Positions 7,963 to 14,290 of a DNA stretch of 14,290 bases are shown one piece after another (the stretch's first letter is position 1; every line of letters begins with the position of its first letter). Made by a program: the position numbers and the translations under genes. The notes under the pieces are model-generated. The model ran no database searches, was not told where the DNA came from, and worked only from the letters and a program-made list of their open reading frames with translations. Source of the stretch: Alphaproteobacteria bacterium (lineage in GTDB: Bacteria; Pseudomonadota; Alphaproteobacteria; Rhizobiales; Devosiaceae); assembly GCA_013152625.1 (NCBI GenBank), contig JAADFY010000254.1:1-14290 (forward strand), given 5' to 3'.

Positions 7963-9273
7963 TTATTCCGGCCGCATAAGCAAGTGGCGCTTTTTGCCCA
8001 CCGATAGTTTGATCACGCCTTCTACTAAATCTGCTTCGCTGACGTGATATTGGCGGTCAGACTGCTTTTTATCGTTTATACGCACTGCGCCCTGCTGGAT
8101 TAACCTGATTGCCATTCCGTTTGAAGTGGCAAGTTTTGCTTCCACAAGAAACATCGCAAGTGGGATTCCTACCTGGGTTCCGGTTTCCCCTTCGACAGTT
8201 TGTCCGCTCGAAGGCCCAATTGTAAATGCCTCGTAGAGACGCGACCTATCAAACTTGATCGTGGGCAAGGACAGATCGAGGGTGCCGGTCTCGAAGGTAT
8301 GAATGGCGGTGTTCCGAGCGTTTTTGGCGGCCTCATCGCCGTGCAGCAAGGCGGTGGCGGCAGTGGCCAGGACTTGCTTGGCCTCATTGAGTTCGGCCCC
8401 CTCAAGGGCTTCCAGCCGGGTGATTTCACCTAAATCAAGGGTGGTGAACAGGCGCAAAAACCGGCCCACATCGGCGTCCTCGGCGTTGCGCCAGAACTGC
8501 CAGTATTCATATGGGCTGCGCTGGGCTTCATTCAGCCAGACCGCGCCATCGGCGGTTTTGCCCATTTTGGCACCCGAAGCGGTGGTGATCAGCGGTGTGG
8601 TCAGGGCAAAAAGCGAAGCCTCATCGGTGCGCCGGCCCAGATCGACCCCGGACAAAATATTGCCCCACTGATCGGAGCCGCCCATTTGCAAAATGCACCC
8701 GGTACGCCGATACAATTCAACGAAATCATAGGCCTGAAGCACCATATAGTTGAATTCAAGCAGCGACAGATGCTGTTCGCGTTCCAGCCGGGTACGAATA
8801 CTGTCCCGGGCGATCATCTGATTGACCGAAAAGTGGCGGCCATAGTCGCGCAGGAAATTCACATAATTGAGATCAAGCAGCCAGTCGGCATTGTCGGCCA
8901 TAATGGCGTCCGTGGGGCCGTCTCCGAACCGCAACAGGCGCTGGACCCCTGAAAGGATCGAAATCTTGTTGGCCTCGATCTGTTGGGGGGAAAGCATCTG
9001 GCGCAACTGGGATTTGCCCGACGGGTCACCAATCCGTGTCGTGCCCGAGCCCATGAGAAAAACCGGGCGGTTGCCGGTCTGTTGCAGCCAGTAAAGCGCC
9101 ATGATCTGAACCAGATTGCCCACATGGAAGCTGTTTGCGGTGCAGTCAAAGCCGATATAGGCGGTTACCGGGCCTGCATTTAAGCGCGCCTCAAGCCCTT
9201 CAGGGTCGGAAATCTGATGAATAAATCCCCGTGCCTGTAAAACGCGCAGGAACTCGGAACGGTAGTCAGCCAT
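7963..9273 (-). CDS. tyrS: Tyrosyl-tRNA synthetase
   Basis: This 436-residue class Ic aminoacyl-tRNA synthetase charges tRNA(Tyr) in the cytoplasm. It carries the tyrosine-binding strand AYIGFDCTA (Y39, D43), the HIGH-equivalent HVGN (50-53), GDPSGKS, QMGGSDQWGNI (about 196-206), the KMSKS-equivalent KMGKT (236-240), and a C-terminal S4-like RNA-binding domain (GMAIRLIQQGAVRINDKK) that binds the tRNA variable arm. The frame is open for 8 more codons up to an ATG at 9297, but the family alignment starts at MADYRSEFL. The start at 9273 leaves a 10-bp gap after the hydrolase stop, with AGGT as a weak ribosome site. It is probably co-transcribed with the upstream alpha/beta hydrolase. Confidence 0.95.
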   Translation of the reverse strand: MADYRSEFLRVLQARGFIHQISDPEGLEARLNAGPVTAYIGFDCTANSFHVGNLVQIMALYWLQQTGNRPVFLMGSGTTRIGDPSGKSQLRQMLSPQQIEANKISILSGVQRLLRFGDGPTDAIMADNADWLLDLNYVNFLRDYGRHFSVNQMIARDSIRTRLEREQHLSLLEFNYMVLQAYDFVELYRRTGCILQMGGSDQWGNILSGVDLGRRTDEASLFALTTPLITTASGAKMGKTADGAVWLNEAQRSPYEYWQFWRNAEDADVGRFLRLFTTLDLGEITRLEALEGAELNEAKQVLATAATALLHGDEAAKNARNTAIHTFETGTLDLSLPTIKFDRSRLYEAFTIGPSSGQTVEGETGTQVGIPLAMFLVEAKLATSNGMAIRLIQQGAVRINDKKQSDRQYHVSEADLVEGVIKLSVGKKRHLLMRPE

Positions 9274-9283
9274 TGGCGCGCAC

Positions 9284-9946
9284 CTAGCGCCCGCCACCGG
9301 CGGCGATATCGGCCCGGCGCCGGTCGAGATATTCCGAGCATCGTTCGGTCAGCTCGTCGATTTTGCCTTCGAAAAAGTGGTTGGCGTCCTCCACGGTCTG
9401 CTGCTCGATGGTAATGCCTTTTTGCGCCTGAAGCTTTTCCACCAGCCGTTGCACTGCATCGGGCGGGGCCACCCGGTCCTTGTCCCCGTGAATGATCAGG
9501 CCCGAAGACGGGCAGGGGGCCAGAAACGAAAAATCATACAGGTTTTCCTGAGGCGCGATGGAAATGAAACCCTCCACTTCGGGGCGGCGCATGAGCAACT
9601 GCATGCCGATCCAGGCGCCAAACGAGGAGCCGGCAATCCAGCACCCCTTGCTTTCCCGGTTCAGGGTCTGCATCCAGTCCAGAGCTGCCGCCGCATCGGA
9701 AAGTTCGCCCAGCCCGTGATCAAAATGGCCCTGGGAGCGGCCAACGCCCCGCGAATTGAACCGCAGCACCGCAAACCCGCGCTTGGCGAACATATAATAC
9801 AGGTTGTAAACGATCTGATTGTTCATGGTCCCGCCGAATTCGGGATGGGGATGCAGCACGATGGCCACGGGCGCGTTGGGCTCCCGGCCCGGCTGGTAGC
9901 GCCCCTCGATACGTCCGGTTGGTCCATTGAAAAATACTTCAGGCAT
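9284..9946 (-). CDS. Alpha/beta hydrolase of unknown substrate
   Basis: This 220-residue protein belongs to the COG2945-like branch of small alpha/beta-hydrolases. It shows HPHPEFGGTMNN (residues 32-43, oxyanion-hole region), FNSRGVGRS, the nucleophile elbow GSSFG (S108), the acid strand IIHGDKDRV (D157) and the catalytic histidine in DANHFF (H190), so the triad looks complete. There is no signal peptide, so it is probably cytoplasmic. It lies upstream of tyrS on the same strand and diverges from the suf operon, an arrangement I recall in rhizobial relatives. The ATG at 9946 has no obvious Shine-Dalgarno. Esterase or thioesterase activity would be a guess; the substrate is unknown. Confidence 0.85.
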   Translation of the reverse strand: MPEVFFNGPTGRIEGRYQPGREPNAPVAIVLHPHPEFGGTMNNQIVYNLYYMFAKRGFAVLRFNSRGVGRSQGHFDHGLGELSDAAAALDWMQTLNRESKGCWIAGSSFGAWIGMQLLMRRPEVEGFISIAPQENLYDFSFLAPCPSSGLIIHGDKDRVAPPDAVQRLVEKLQAQKGITIEQQTVEDANHFFEGKIDELTERCSEYLDRRRADIAAGGGR

Positions 9947-10023
9947 GATGGGCAGGTGTCTCTCGTTATCGGGGGTTTCCCACGCGCCAGGCCGGGTGCC
10001 TTGAGTGTGGGGTACATCCCGGG

Positions 10024-10052
10024 TTGACGAAGTGGAGTACGGTTCTTAATAC
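10024..10052 (+). promoter_or_regulatory. Probable suf operon promoter
   Basis: TTGACG (10024-10029) and TAATAC (10047-10052) are separated by 17 bp and point toward the suf genes. Transcription would start near 10060, placing the palindrome at 10068-10088 just downstream of the start, a position where a bound repressor would block elongation or open-complex escape. The -35 is strong and the -10 imperfect. Confidence 0.4.
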
Positions 10053-10067
10053 ATGGGGTGGAATTCT

Positions 10068-10088
10068 AGTTTTGAAACGTTCTAAACT
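10068..10088. promoter_or_regulatory. Irr-box (ICE)-like operator of the suf operon
   Basis: The core TTTTGAAACGTTCTAAA (10070-10086) matches the Irr iron-control element TTTAGAA-N3-TTCTAAA, as I recall it, with one mismatch in the left half and a perfect right half. Flanking bases extend the dyad to 21 bp with 16 symmetric positions. Irr is the haem-responsive Fur-family regulator of Rhizobiales and relatives and is known or predicted to repress iron-consuming genes, including suf, when iron is scarce. Regulation here is inferred from motif and position. Confidence 0.6.
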
Positions 10089-10249
10089 GGTTTTTTACGC
10101 TCCCGACGACTGTGGCGGGCGTTCCGTATTTCGACATATTTGGTGTCCGGCGCCCGCGTGCGCTTCTTTTAGACGCTCTGGGCCGCCAAATTCAAGAAAT
10201 GATTGATACCCGGTCCAATCGCATCGTCTAACCAGGGTCCAGTTTCCAC

Positions 10250-11413
10250 ATGTCCGCCAGCCCATTTGTCTATCTTGACCATTGTGCATCGTCGCCGTTG
10301 CTGCCGGTCGCCCGTCAGATCATTGATACGGTACTGGACATGCCCGGCAATCCCTCTTCGGTCCACGGGGCCGGGCGCGCCCTGCGGGCCGAAATTGAAC
10401 GTGCCCGGGATCATGTGGCGCTTCTGGCCGGTGCGGGCAACGCGCGGGTGGTATTTACCGGATCGGCCACCGAGGCATTGACCCAGGCGATCGCGGGTAC
10501 GGTGCGGGCCGGCATGGCCACGCGCATGGCCATCAGCCGGGGCGAACACAAAGCCGCCATCGCCGCAGCGCAAAGCTGCGGTGCGCCCATTGAATGGATC
10601 GGGCTGACCGGGGACGGGCGGATTGATTTGAATGACCTGGCGCGTTTTGTGCGGCTCGCTGATGGGGCCGGGGAACGGCTTTTGATCGCCGTCCATCAGG
10701 TCAACAACGAAACCGGCGTTATCCAGCCTATAGAGGAAATCGGCCAGCTGCTTGAAGACACACCGCATATTTTGCTGGTGGACGCAGTGCAGGGCTTTGG
10801 CAGGGTGCCGTTTGAGTTCGACAGCGGGCGGGCCGATATGGTGGCCATCTCGGCCCACAAGATTGGCGGACCGGTGGGGGTTGGCGCCTTGCTGGTCAAG
10901 CCAGAGTTTGACGAAGTGCGGCTTATTCCGGGTGGCGGCCATGAAAAAGGCCGCCGGGGGGGCAGCCAGAGCGCGGCGATGATTGCCGGTTTCGGGGCGG
11001 CGGCGGCGGCGGCGCCAGAAGTGCAGGATCTGGCCCGGTTCGGGCAGTTGAGACAAAAAGCGGCAGCGGTGATCCGTGAACTGGTGCCACAGGCGGTATT
11101 TTTTGGCGCCGACGCCCCCCGCCTTGCCAGTGTCTTGTGTTTTGCGTTGCCAGGGCTGGCCAATTCCACCGCCCTGATCGGGCTCGATCTGGAAGGGGTG
11201 TGTGTTTCGGCCGGTTCGGCCTGTTCGTCGGGCAAAACAGGTAACAGCCATGTGCTTGACGCCATGGGGATCAGCGACGATCTGGCCGGTTCGGCCCTGC
11301 GCTTGAGCGTCGGGTGGTCGAACACCGAAAACCATATCGAAATTTTTGCCGGGGCCCTGAAAAATGTCCTTGATCGCCAGGCGGTCGCCCATTCATCCAC
11401 CCAGGTGGCGTAA
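10250..11413 (+). CDS. Cysteine desulfurase (IscS/NifS-type) of the suf operon
   Basis: This 387-residue PLP-dependent class V aminotransferase-fold enzyme removes sulfur from L-cysteine as an enzyme-bound persulfide for Fe-S cluster assembly. Visible residues are the N-terminal YLDHCASSP, H100 (GEHKA), VNNETG (152-156), D178 and Q181 (VDAVQG), the PLP lysine K204 in SAHKIGGPVG, and the persulfide cysteine C325 in SAGSACSSGK, followed by the RLSVG strand (R351). The SAGSACSSG loop is type I (IscS/NifS-like), not the short SufS type II loop; alphaproteobacterial suf operons often start with such a gene and carry a true sufS further on. The start is fixed because an in-frame stop lies at 10229-10231 and this is the first ATG after it. 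Only a weak AGGG precedes it. Confidence 0.92.
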   Translation: MSASPFVYLDHCASSPLLPVARQIIDTVLDMPGNPSSVHGAGRALRAEIERARDHVALLAGAGNARVVFTGSATEALTQAIAGTVRAGMATRMAISRGEHKAAIAAAQSCGAPIEWIGLTGDGRIDLNDLARFVRLADGAGERLLIAVHQVNNETGVIQPIEEIGQLLEDTPHILLVDAVQGFGRVPFEFDSGRADMVAISAHKIGGPVGVGALLVKPEFDEVRLIPGGGHEKGRRGGSQSAAMIAGFGAAAAAAPEVQDLARFGQLRQKAAAVIRELVPQAVFFGADAPRLASVLCFALPGLANSTALIGLDLEGVCVSAGSACSSGKTGNSHVLDAMGISDDLAGSALRLSVGWSNTENHIEIFAGALKNVLDRQAVAHSSTQVA

Positions 11414-11424
11414 AGGAAATCACA

Positions 11425-12905
11425 ATGCCTGCCGTTCGCGAAACCATAGAACAGGTCAAGACCATTGACGTGGATCAGTACAAATATGGCTTTGAAACCG
11501 ATGTGGAGACCATTCTGGCCCCCAAGGGTCTGAACGAGGACATCGTTGGCTATTCGTTGGCTATATTTCGGCCAAAAAAGACGAGCCGGACTGGATGCTT
11601 CAGTGGCGCCTGGACGCCTACCGGCGCTGGGTGGGCATGGTCGAGCCGAAATGGGCCCGGGTGAACTATCCGAAAATTGATTTTCAGGACCTGCACTATT
11701 ACGCGGCGCCAAAATCCCTTTCCGGGCCGAAAAGCCTGGATGAAGTGGACCCTGAACTTCTCGCAACTTACGAAAAACTGGGCATCCCCTTGCGCGAACA
11801 GGCCGTTTTGGCCGGGGTCGAGGGCGCGCGGGTGGCGGTGGACGCCATTTTTGACAGTGTTTCGGTGGTCACCACATTCCGCGAGGAACTGGGCAAGCAC
11901 GGGATCATTTTCTGCCCGCTTTCCGAAGCGGTGCGCGATCACCCCGATCTGGTGAAAAAATATCTCTGCAGCGTGGTACCGCCCACGGACAATTTTTACG
12001 CCACCCTCAATTCGGCGGTGTTTTCGGAAGGCTCGTTCGTTTATATCCCCAAGGGCGTGCGCTGCCCCATGGAATTGTCGACCTATTTCCGCATAAACGA
12101 AGCAAAAACCGGCCAGTTCGAACGCACCCTGATCATTGCCGACGAGGGCTCGTATGTGAGCTATCTGGAGGGGTGCACCGCCCCCATGCGCGATGAAAAT
12201 CAGTTGCACGCCGCCGTGGTGGAACTGGTGGCGCTCAAGGACGCGGAAATCAAATATTCCACGGTGCAGAACTGGTATCCGGGCAACAAGGACGGGGTAG
12301 GCGGTATTTATAATTTCGTCACCAAACGCGGGGACTGCCGGGGGGATAATTCAAAAATTTCCTGGACCCAGGTGGAAACCGGTTCGGCCATAACCTGGAA
12401 ATATCCAAGCTGCATATTGCGCGGCGATAACTCCCGGGGCGAGTTTTATTCCATTGCTGTCTCCAACGGCCATCAGCAGGTGGATAGCGGCACGAAAATG
12501 ATCCATCTGGGCAAAAACACCTCCAGCCGGATCATCTCGAAGGGGATTGCCGCCGGGTTCTCGGACAATACCTACCGGGGGCAGGTTTCGGCCCACGCCA
12601 AGGCCACCGGCGCCCGCAATTTCACCCAGTGCGATTCGCTTTTGATCGGCGATAAGTGCGGGGCGCACACAGTGCCTTACATTGAAAGCCGCAACGCCTC
12701 CACCGTGTTCGAACACGAGGCGACCACCTCGAAAATCTCCGACGATCAGTTGTTTTACTGCCAGCAAAGGGGCCTTGGCGACGAAGAGGCGGTGGCGCTG
12801 ATCGTTAATGGGTTCGTGCGTGAGGTTTTGCAGCATCTGCCCATGGAATTCATGGTCGAAACCCAGAAACTGATCGGCATATCGCTCGAAGGGAGCGTCG
12901 GATGA
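11425..12905 (+). pseudogene. sufB: sufB, Fe-S scaffold subunit, interrupted by an 11-bp duplication frameshift
   Basis: SufB is the scaffold subunit of the SufBC2D complex on which Fe-S clusters are built. The gene starts at the ATG 11425 with AAGGAAA just upstream, 11 bp after the desulfurase stop. Frame 1 reads correctly for 43 codons, to DIVGY at 11553, then shifts and stops at 11662-11664 (79 residues). The rest is intact in another frame: ISAKKDEPDWMLQWRLDAYRR through to GISLEGSVG and the stop at 12905. Removing one copy of the duplicated 11 bp (11543-11564) restores a continuous 489-residue SufB. Reconstructed C399 (FTQCDSLLIG) and E428 (FEHEATTSK) correspond to E. coli C405 and E434. 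The first ATG in the downstream frame is 11595, giving a 436-residue fragment without a good ribosome site. It could be a true mutation, a reversible slip or an assembly error. Confidence 0.9.
11543..11564 (+). repeat. Perfect 11-bp tandem duplication inside sufB
   Basis: TCGTTGGCTAT occurs twice head to tail, at 11543-11553 and 11554-11564. The extra 11 bp shift the reading frame by two. Deleting either copy joins codons for DIVGY directly to ISAKKDEPDW, which is the expected SufB sequence. Confidence 0.95.
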
Positions 12906-13423
12906 CCACCGCCAAAAAACCCATTGCCAATATTTACGAGCAGGATCTGCGCCCGTGGAAAAAGGGGTCGAAATTTGAGGCCGGGCTGGCCCGGATGGGG
13001 CCTTTGGTCGGGGCGGAGCAACTCGGGTGCCAGTATCATGTCATTCCCGCCGGCAAGATCGCCTACCCGCGCCATGCCCACCACAAGAACGAGGAACTGT
13101 TTTTCGTGGTCGAAGGCACGGGGGAATATCAGGCCGGTGATGAGGTATGGCCGATTAAAGCGGGGGACATGATTGCCGCACCGGCGGGGGATGTCAAAAC
13201 CGCCCATCAGTTGCGCAACACCTCCAATGGCGAACTGAAATATCTGGTGATCTCCACCCGGCACGACCCGGACGTGGTGGAATATGCCGACAGCGGCAAG
13301 TTTGCGGTGGCCTCACGGGTGCCCCCGGACAAAGGACTTATGGGCGCGGCGGTGGTCTTTATCGGCCGCCAGGACAGCGCGGTGGATTATTGGGACGGCG
13401 AGGACGTTGGCGAAGAAGAATGA
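12902..13423 (+). CDS. Cupin-domain protein within the suf operon
   Basis: This 173-residue protein is a single-domain cupin. Motif 1 is RHAHHKNEELFFVVEGTGEY, giving likely metal ligands H58, H60 and E65. Motif 2 is GDMIAAPAGDVKTAHQLRN, giving H102 (residues 88-106, slightly longer spacing than the classical motif). There is no signal peptide, and the tail is acidic (DGEDVGEEE). Its ATG overlaps the sufB stop (ATGA, 12902-12905) and its stop overlaps the sufC start (ATGA, 13420-13423), so it is translated as part of the suf operon. The position suggests a role in Fe-S assembly or its sensing, perhaps metal or thiol binding, but no specific reaction can be named from sequence. Confidence 0.85.
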   Translation: MTTAKKPIANIYEQDLRPWKKGSKFEAGLARMGPLVGAEQLGCQYHVIPAGKIAYPRHAHHKNEELFFVVEGTGEYQAGDEVWPIKAGDMIAAPAGDVKTAHQLRNTSNGELKYLVISTRHDPDVVEYADSGKFAVASRVPPDKGLMGAAVVFIGRQDSAVDYWDGEDVGEEE

Positions 13424-14205
13424 GCACACCATTATTGGAAATAAATGACCTTCGGGTTTCGGTGGAGGATCGCGAAATCCTCAAGGGCGTCAATTTAACC
13501 CTTCAGGGCGGTGAGGTGCACGCCATCATGGGCCGCAACGGGTCGGGCAAATCCACCCTGAGCTATGTGCTGGCCGGCAAGGCGGGCTATGAGGTGACCG
13601 GAGGCACCGTGCATCTCAAGGGGCGGGACCTTTTGGCCATGTCCCCGGACCAGCGGGCCGTGGCCGGGCTTTTTTTAGCCTTTCAGTACCCCATCGAAAT
13701 TCCCGGCGTGGCCACCATGACCTTTCTCAAGGTGGCTTTGAATGCCCAGCGCAAGGCGCGGGGGGAGGCCGAACTTTCCACCCCCGATTTCATAAGGGTG
13801 GTCCGCGAGGCGGCGGGGGAACTCGAAATCGATACTGCCATGCTCAAGCGGGCCCTGAATGTGGGCTTTTCGGGGGGCGAGAAAAAACGGGCTGAAATCT
13901 TGCAGATGAGCCTGTTAAAGCCTTCGATTTGCGTAATGGACGAGACCGACAGCGGGCTCGATATCGACGCGCTCAAGATCGTAGCCCGGGGGGTGAACAT
14001 TTTGCGCAACCCGGACCGGGCCATGCTGGTCATTACCCATTACCAGCGCCTGTTAAACCATATCGTGCCCGACAAAGTGCATGTGTTTGCTGATGGGCGG
14101 ATCGTGAAGAGCGGCGGCAAGGAGTTGGCCCTGGAACTTGAAAAACAAGGATATGCCGGGTTTGACGAACCGGCACTGGACTCGGCGACAGGTTTGGCCT
14201 CGTGA
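13420..14205 (+). CDS. sufC: Fe-S cluster assembly ATPase SufC
   Basis: This 261-residue cytoplasmic ABC-type ATPase binds SufB and SufD and drives the conformational change that opens the scaffold for cluster assembly. It has Walker A GRNGSGKST (38-46), Q-loop LAFQYP (Q89), the ABC signature SGGEKKRAEI (151-160), Walker B ICVMDETDSGLDIDAL (D174, E175) with the SufC-typical DSGLDIDALK continuation, and the switch histidine H207 in VITHYQR. The ATG at 13420 overlaps the cupin stop (ATGA) and starts the conserved MSTPLLEINDL; a longer frame from 13390 lacks family similarity. The sufD start overlaps its stop. Length is normal for SufC. Confidence 0.95.
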   Translation: MSTPLLEINDLRVSVEDREILKGVNLTLQGGEVHAIMGRNGSGKSTLSYVLAGKAGYEVTGGTVHLKGRDLLAMSPDQRAVAGLFLAFQYPIEIPGVATMTFLKVALNAQRKARGEAELSTPDFIRVVREAAGELEIDTAMLKRALNVGFSGGEKKRAEILQMSLLKPSICVMDETDSGLDIDALKIVARGVNILRNPDRAMLVITHYQRLLNHIVPDKVHVFADGRIVKSGGKELALELEKQGYAGFDEPALDSATGLAS

Positions 14206-14290
14206 ACGCGATCATGAAACGCCCGGCCACGGGGGCTGAAGAAGAACTGGCCCGCCAGATCAAGGGGGCCGGGGCGGAGCGGGCGGCGGC
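14202..14290 (+). CDS. sufD: Start of SufD, Fe-S assembly scaffold subunit (partial, cut by window end)
   Basis: A reading frame begins at GTG 14202, overlapping the sufC stop as GTGA, or at an in-frame ATG 14214, and stays open to the window edge (about 29 codons). The visible residues (NAIMKRPATGAEEELARQ, then GAGAERAA) are too few for a domain match. The call rests on position directly after sufC in a sufB-cupin-sufC series and on coupling, which mirrors the previous junctions. SufD is the second scaffold subunit paired with SufB. Confidence 0.6.
   Translation, partial: MNAIMKRPATGAEEELARQIKGAGAERAA

Larger units (their letters stand above)
9947..10249. other. 303-bp divergent intergenic region of hydrolase and suf operon
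   Basis: This gap contains the presumed suf promoter (10024-10052), an Irr/ICE-like palindrome (10068-10088) and an untranslated leader of about 190 nt before the desulfurase ATG. I see no convincing small ORF, riboswitch or tRNA in the leader. No Rrf2-family regulator gene (iscR/sufR) is present here, although one often heads alphaproteobacterial suf operons. Confidence 0.6.

Noticed and set aside
7796..8047. 83-codon plus-strand frame containing PTPALPAKGEGE
   Set aside because: This string is the translation of a dispersed hairpin repeat and the frame runs into the 3' end of tyrS on the other strand; it is not a gene.
10169..11392. 407-codon open frame on the minus strand opposite the cysteine desulfurase
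   Set aside because: It is a shadow of a clearly conserved plus-strand gene; its translation is low-complexity and Arg/Pro/Gly-rich with no family motifs.

Overview
This window is ordinary chromosomal DNA from an alphaproteobacterium, most likely Hyphomicrobiales/Rhizobiales-like. I infer this from moderately GC-rich coding sequence, an alphaproteobacterial-type AspRS, the order tyrS, alpha/beta hydrolase, cysteine desulfurase and sufB-sufC-sufD (which I recall from rhizobia and relatives), and promoter elements resembling CtrA and Irr boxes, which are regulators of this class. I see no rRNA, tRNA, CRISPR array, prophage or insertion sequence.

Layout. (1) 57-3193: rnd (ribonuclease D, minus) diverges from aspS (aspartyl-tRNA synthetase, plus). 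(2) 3328-4929: a membrane-anchored c-di-GMP phosphodiesterase (EAL domain, periplasmic two-cysteine sensor, no GGDEF), with a perfect TTAA-N7-TTAA CtrA-type box about 65 bp upstream and a 13-bp tandem repeat across its stop codon. (3) 5096-7381: maeB-type malic enzyme fused to a phosphotransacetylase-like domain. It converges on a small secreted protein of unknown function (7394-7732, minus). (4) 7848-7950: two hairpin repeats typical of dispersed alphaproteobacterial elements, lying just downstream of tyrS. (5) 7963-9946: alpha/beta hydrolase followed by tyrS (both minus, 10-bp gap). (6) 10024-14290: the iron-sulfur cluster assembly (suf) operon on the plus strand: promoter, Irr/ICE-like palindrome, cysteine desulfurase, sufB, a cupin, sufC and the first codons of sufD.

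The suf genes work together. The cysteine desulfurase provides sulfur, SufB/SufC/SufD form the scaffold ATPase complex, and the cupin is an unexplained extra member. From sufB onward each start codon overlaps the preceding stop (ATGA, ATGA, GTGA), so translation is probably coupled.

The most striking feature is in sufB. A perfect 11-bp tandem duplication (11543-11564) shifts the frame after codon 43 and splits an otherwise intact 489-codon gene. Removing one copy restores the SufB sequence exactly. Because Suf is probably essential and the downstream genes are translationally coupled, this is either a subpopulation variant, a reversible slippage mutation, or an assembly artefact. The second notable set is regulatory: an Irr-type box at suf and a CtrA-type box at the EAL gene. 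I did not find a wholly new multi-gene system.
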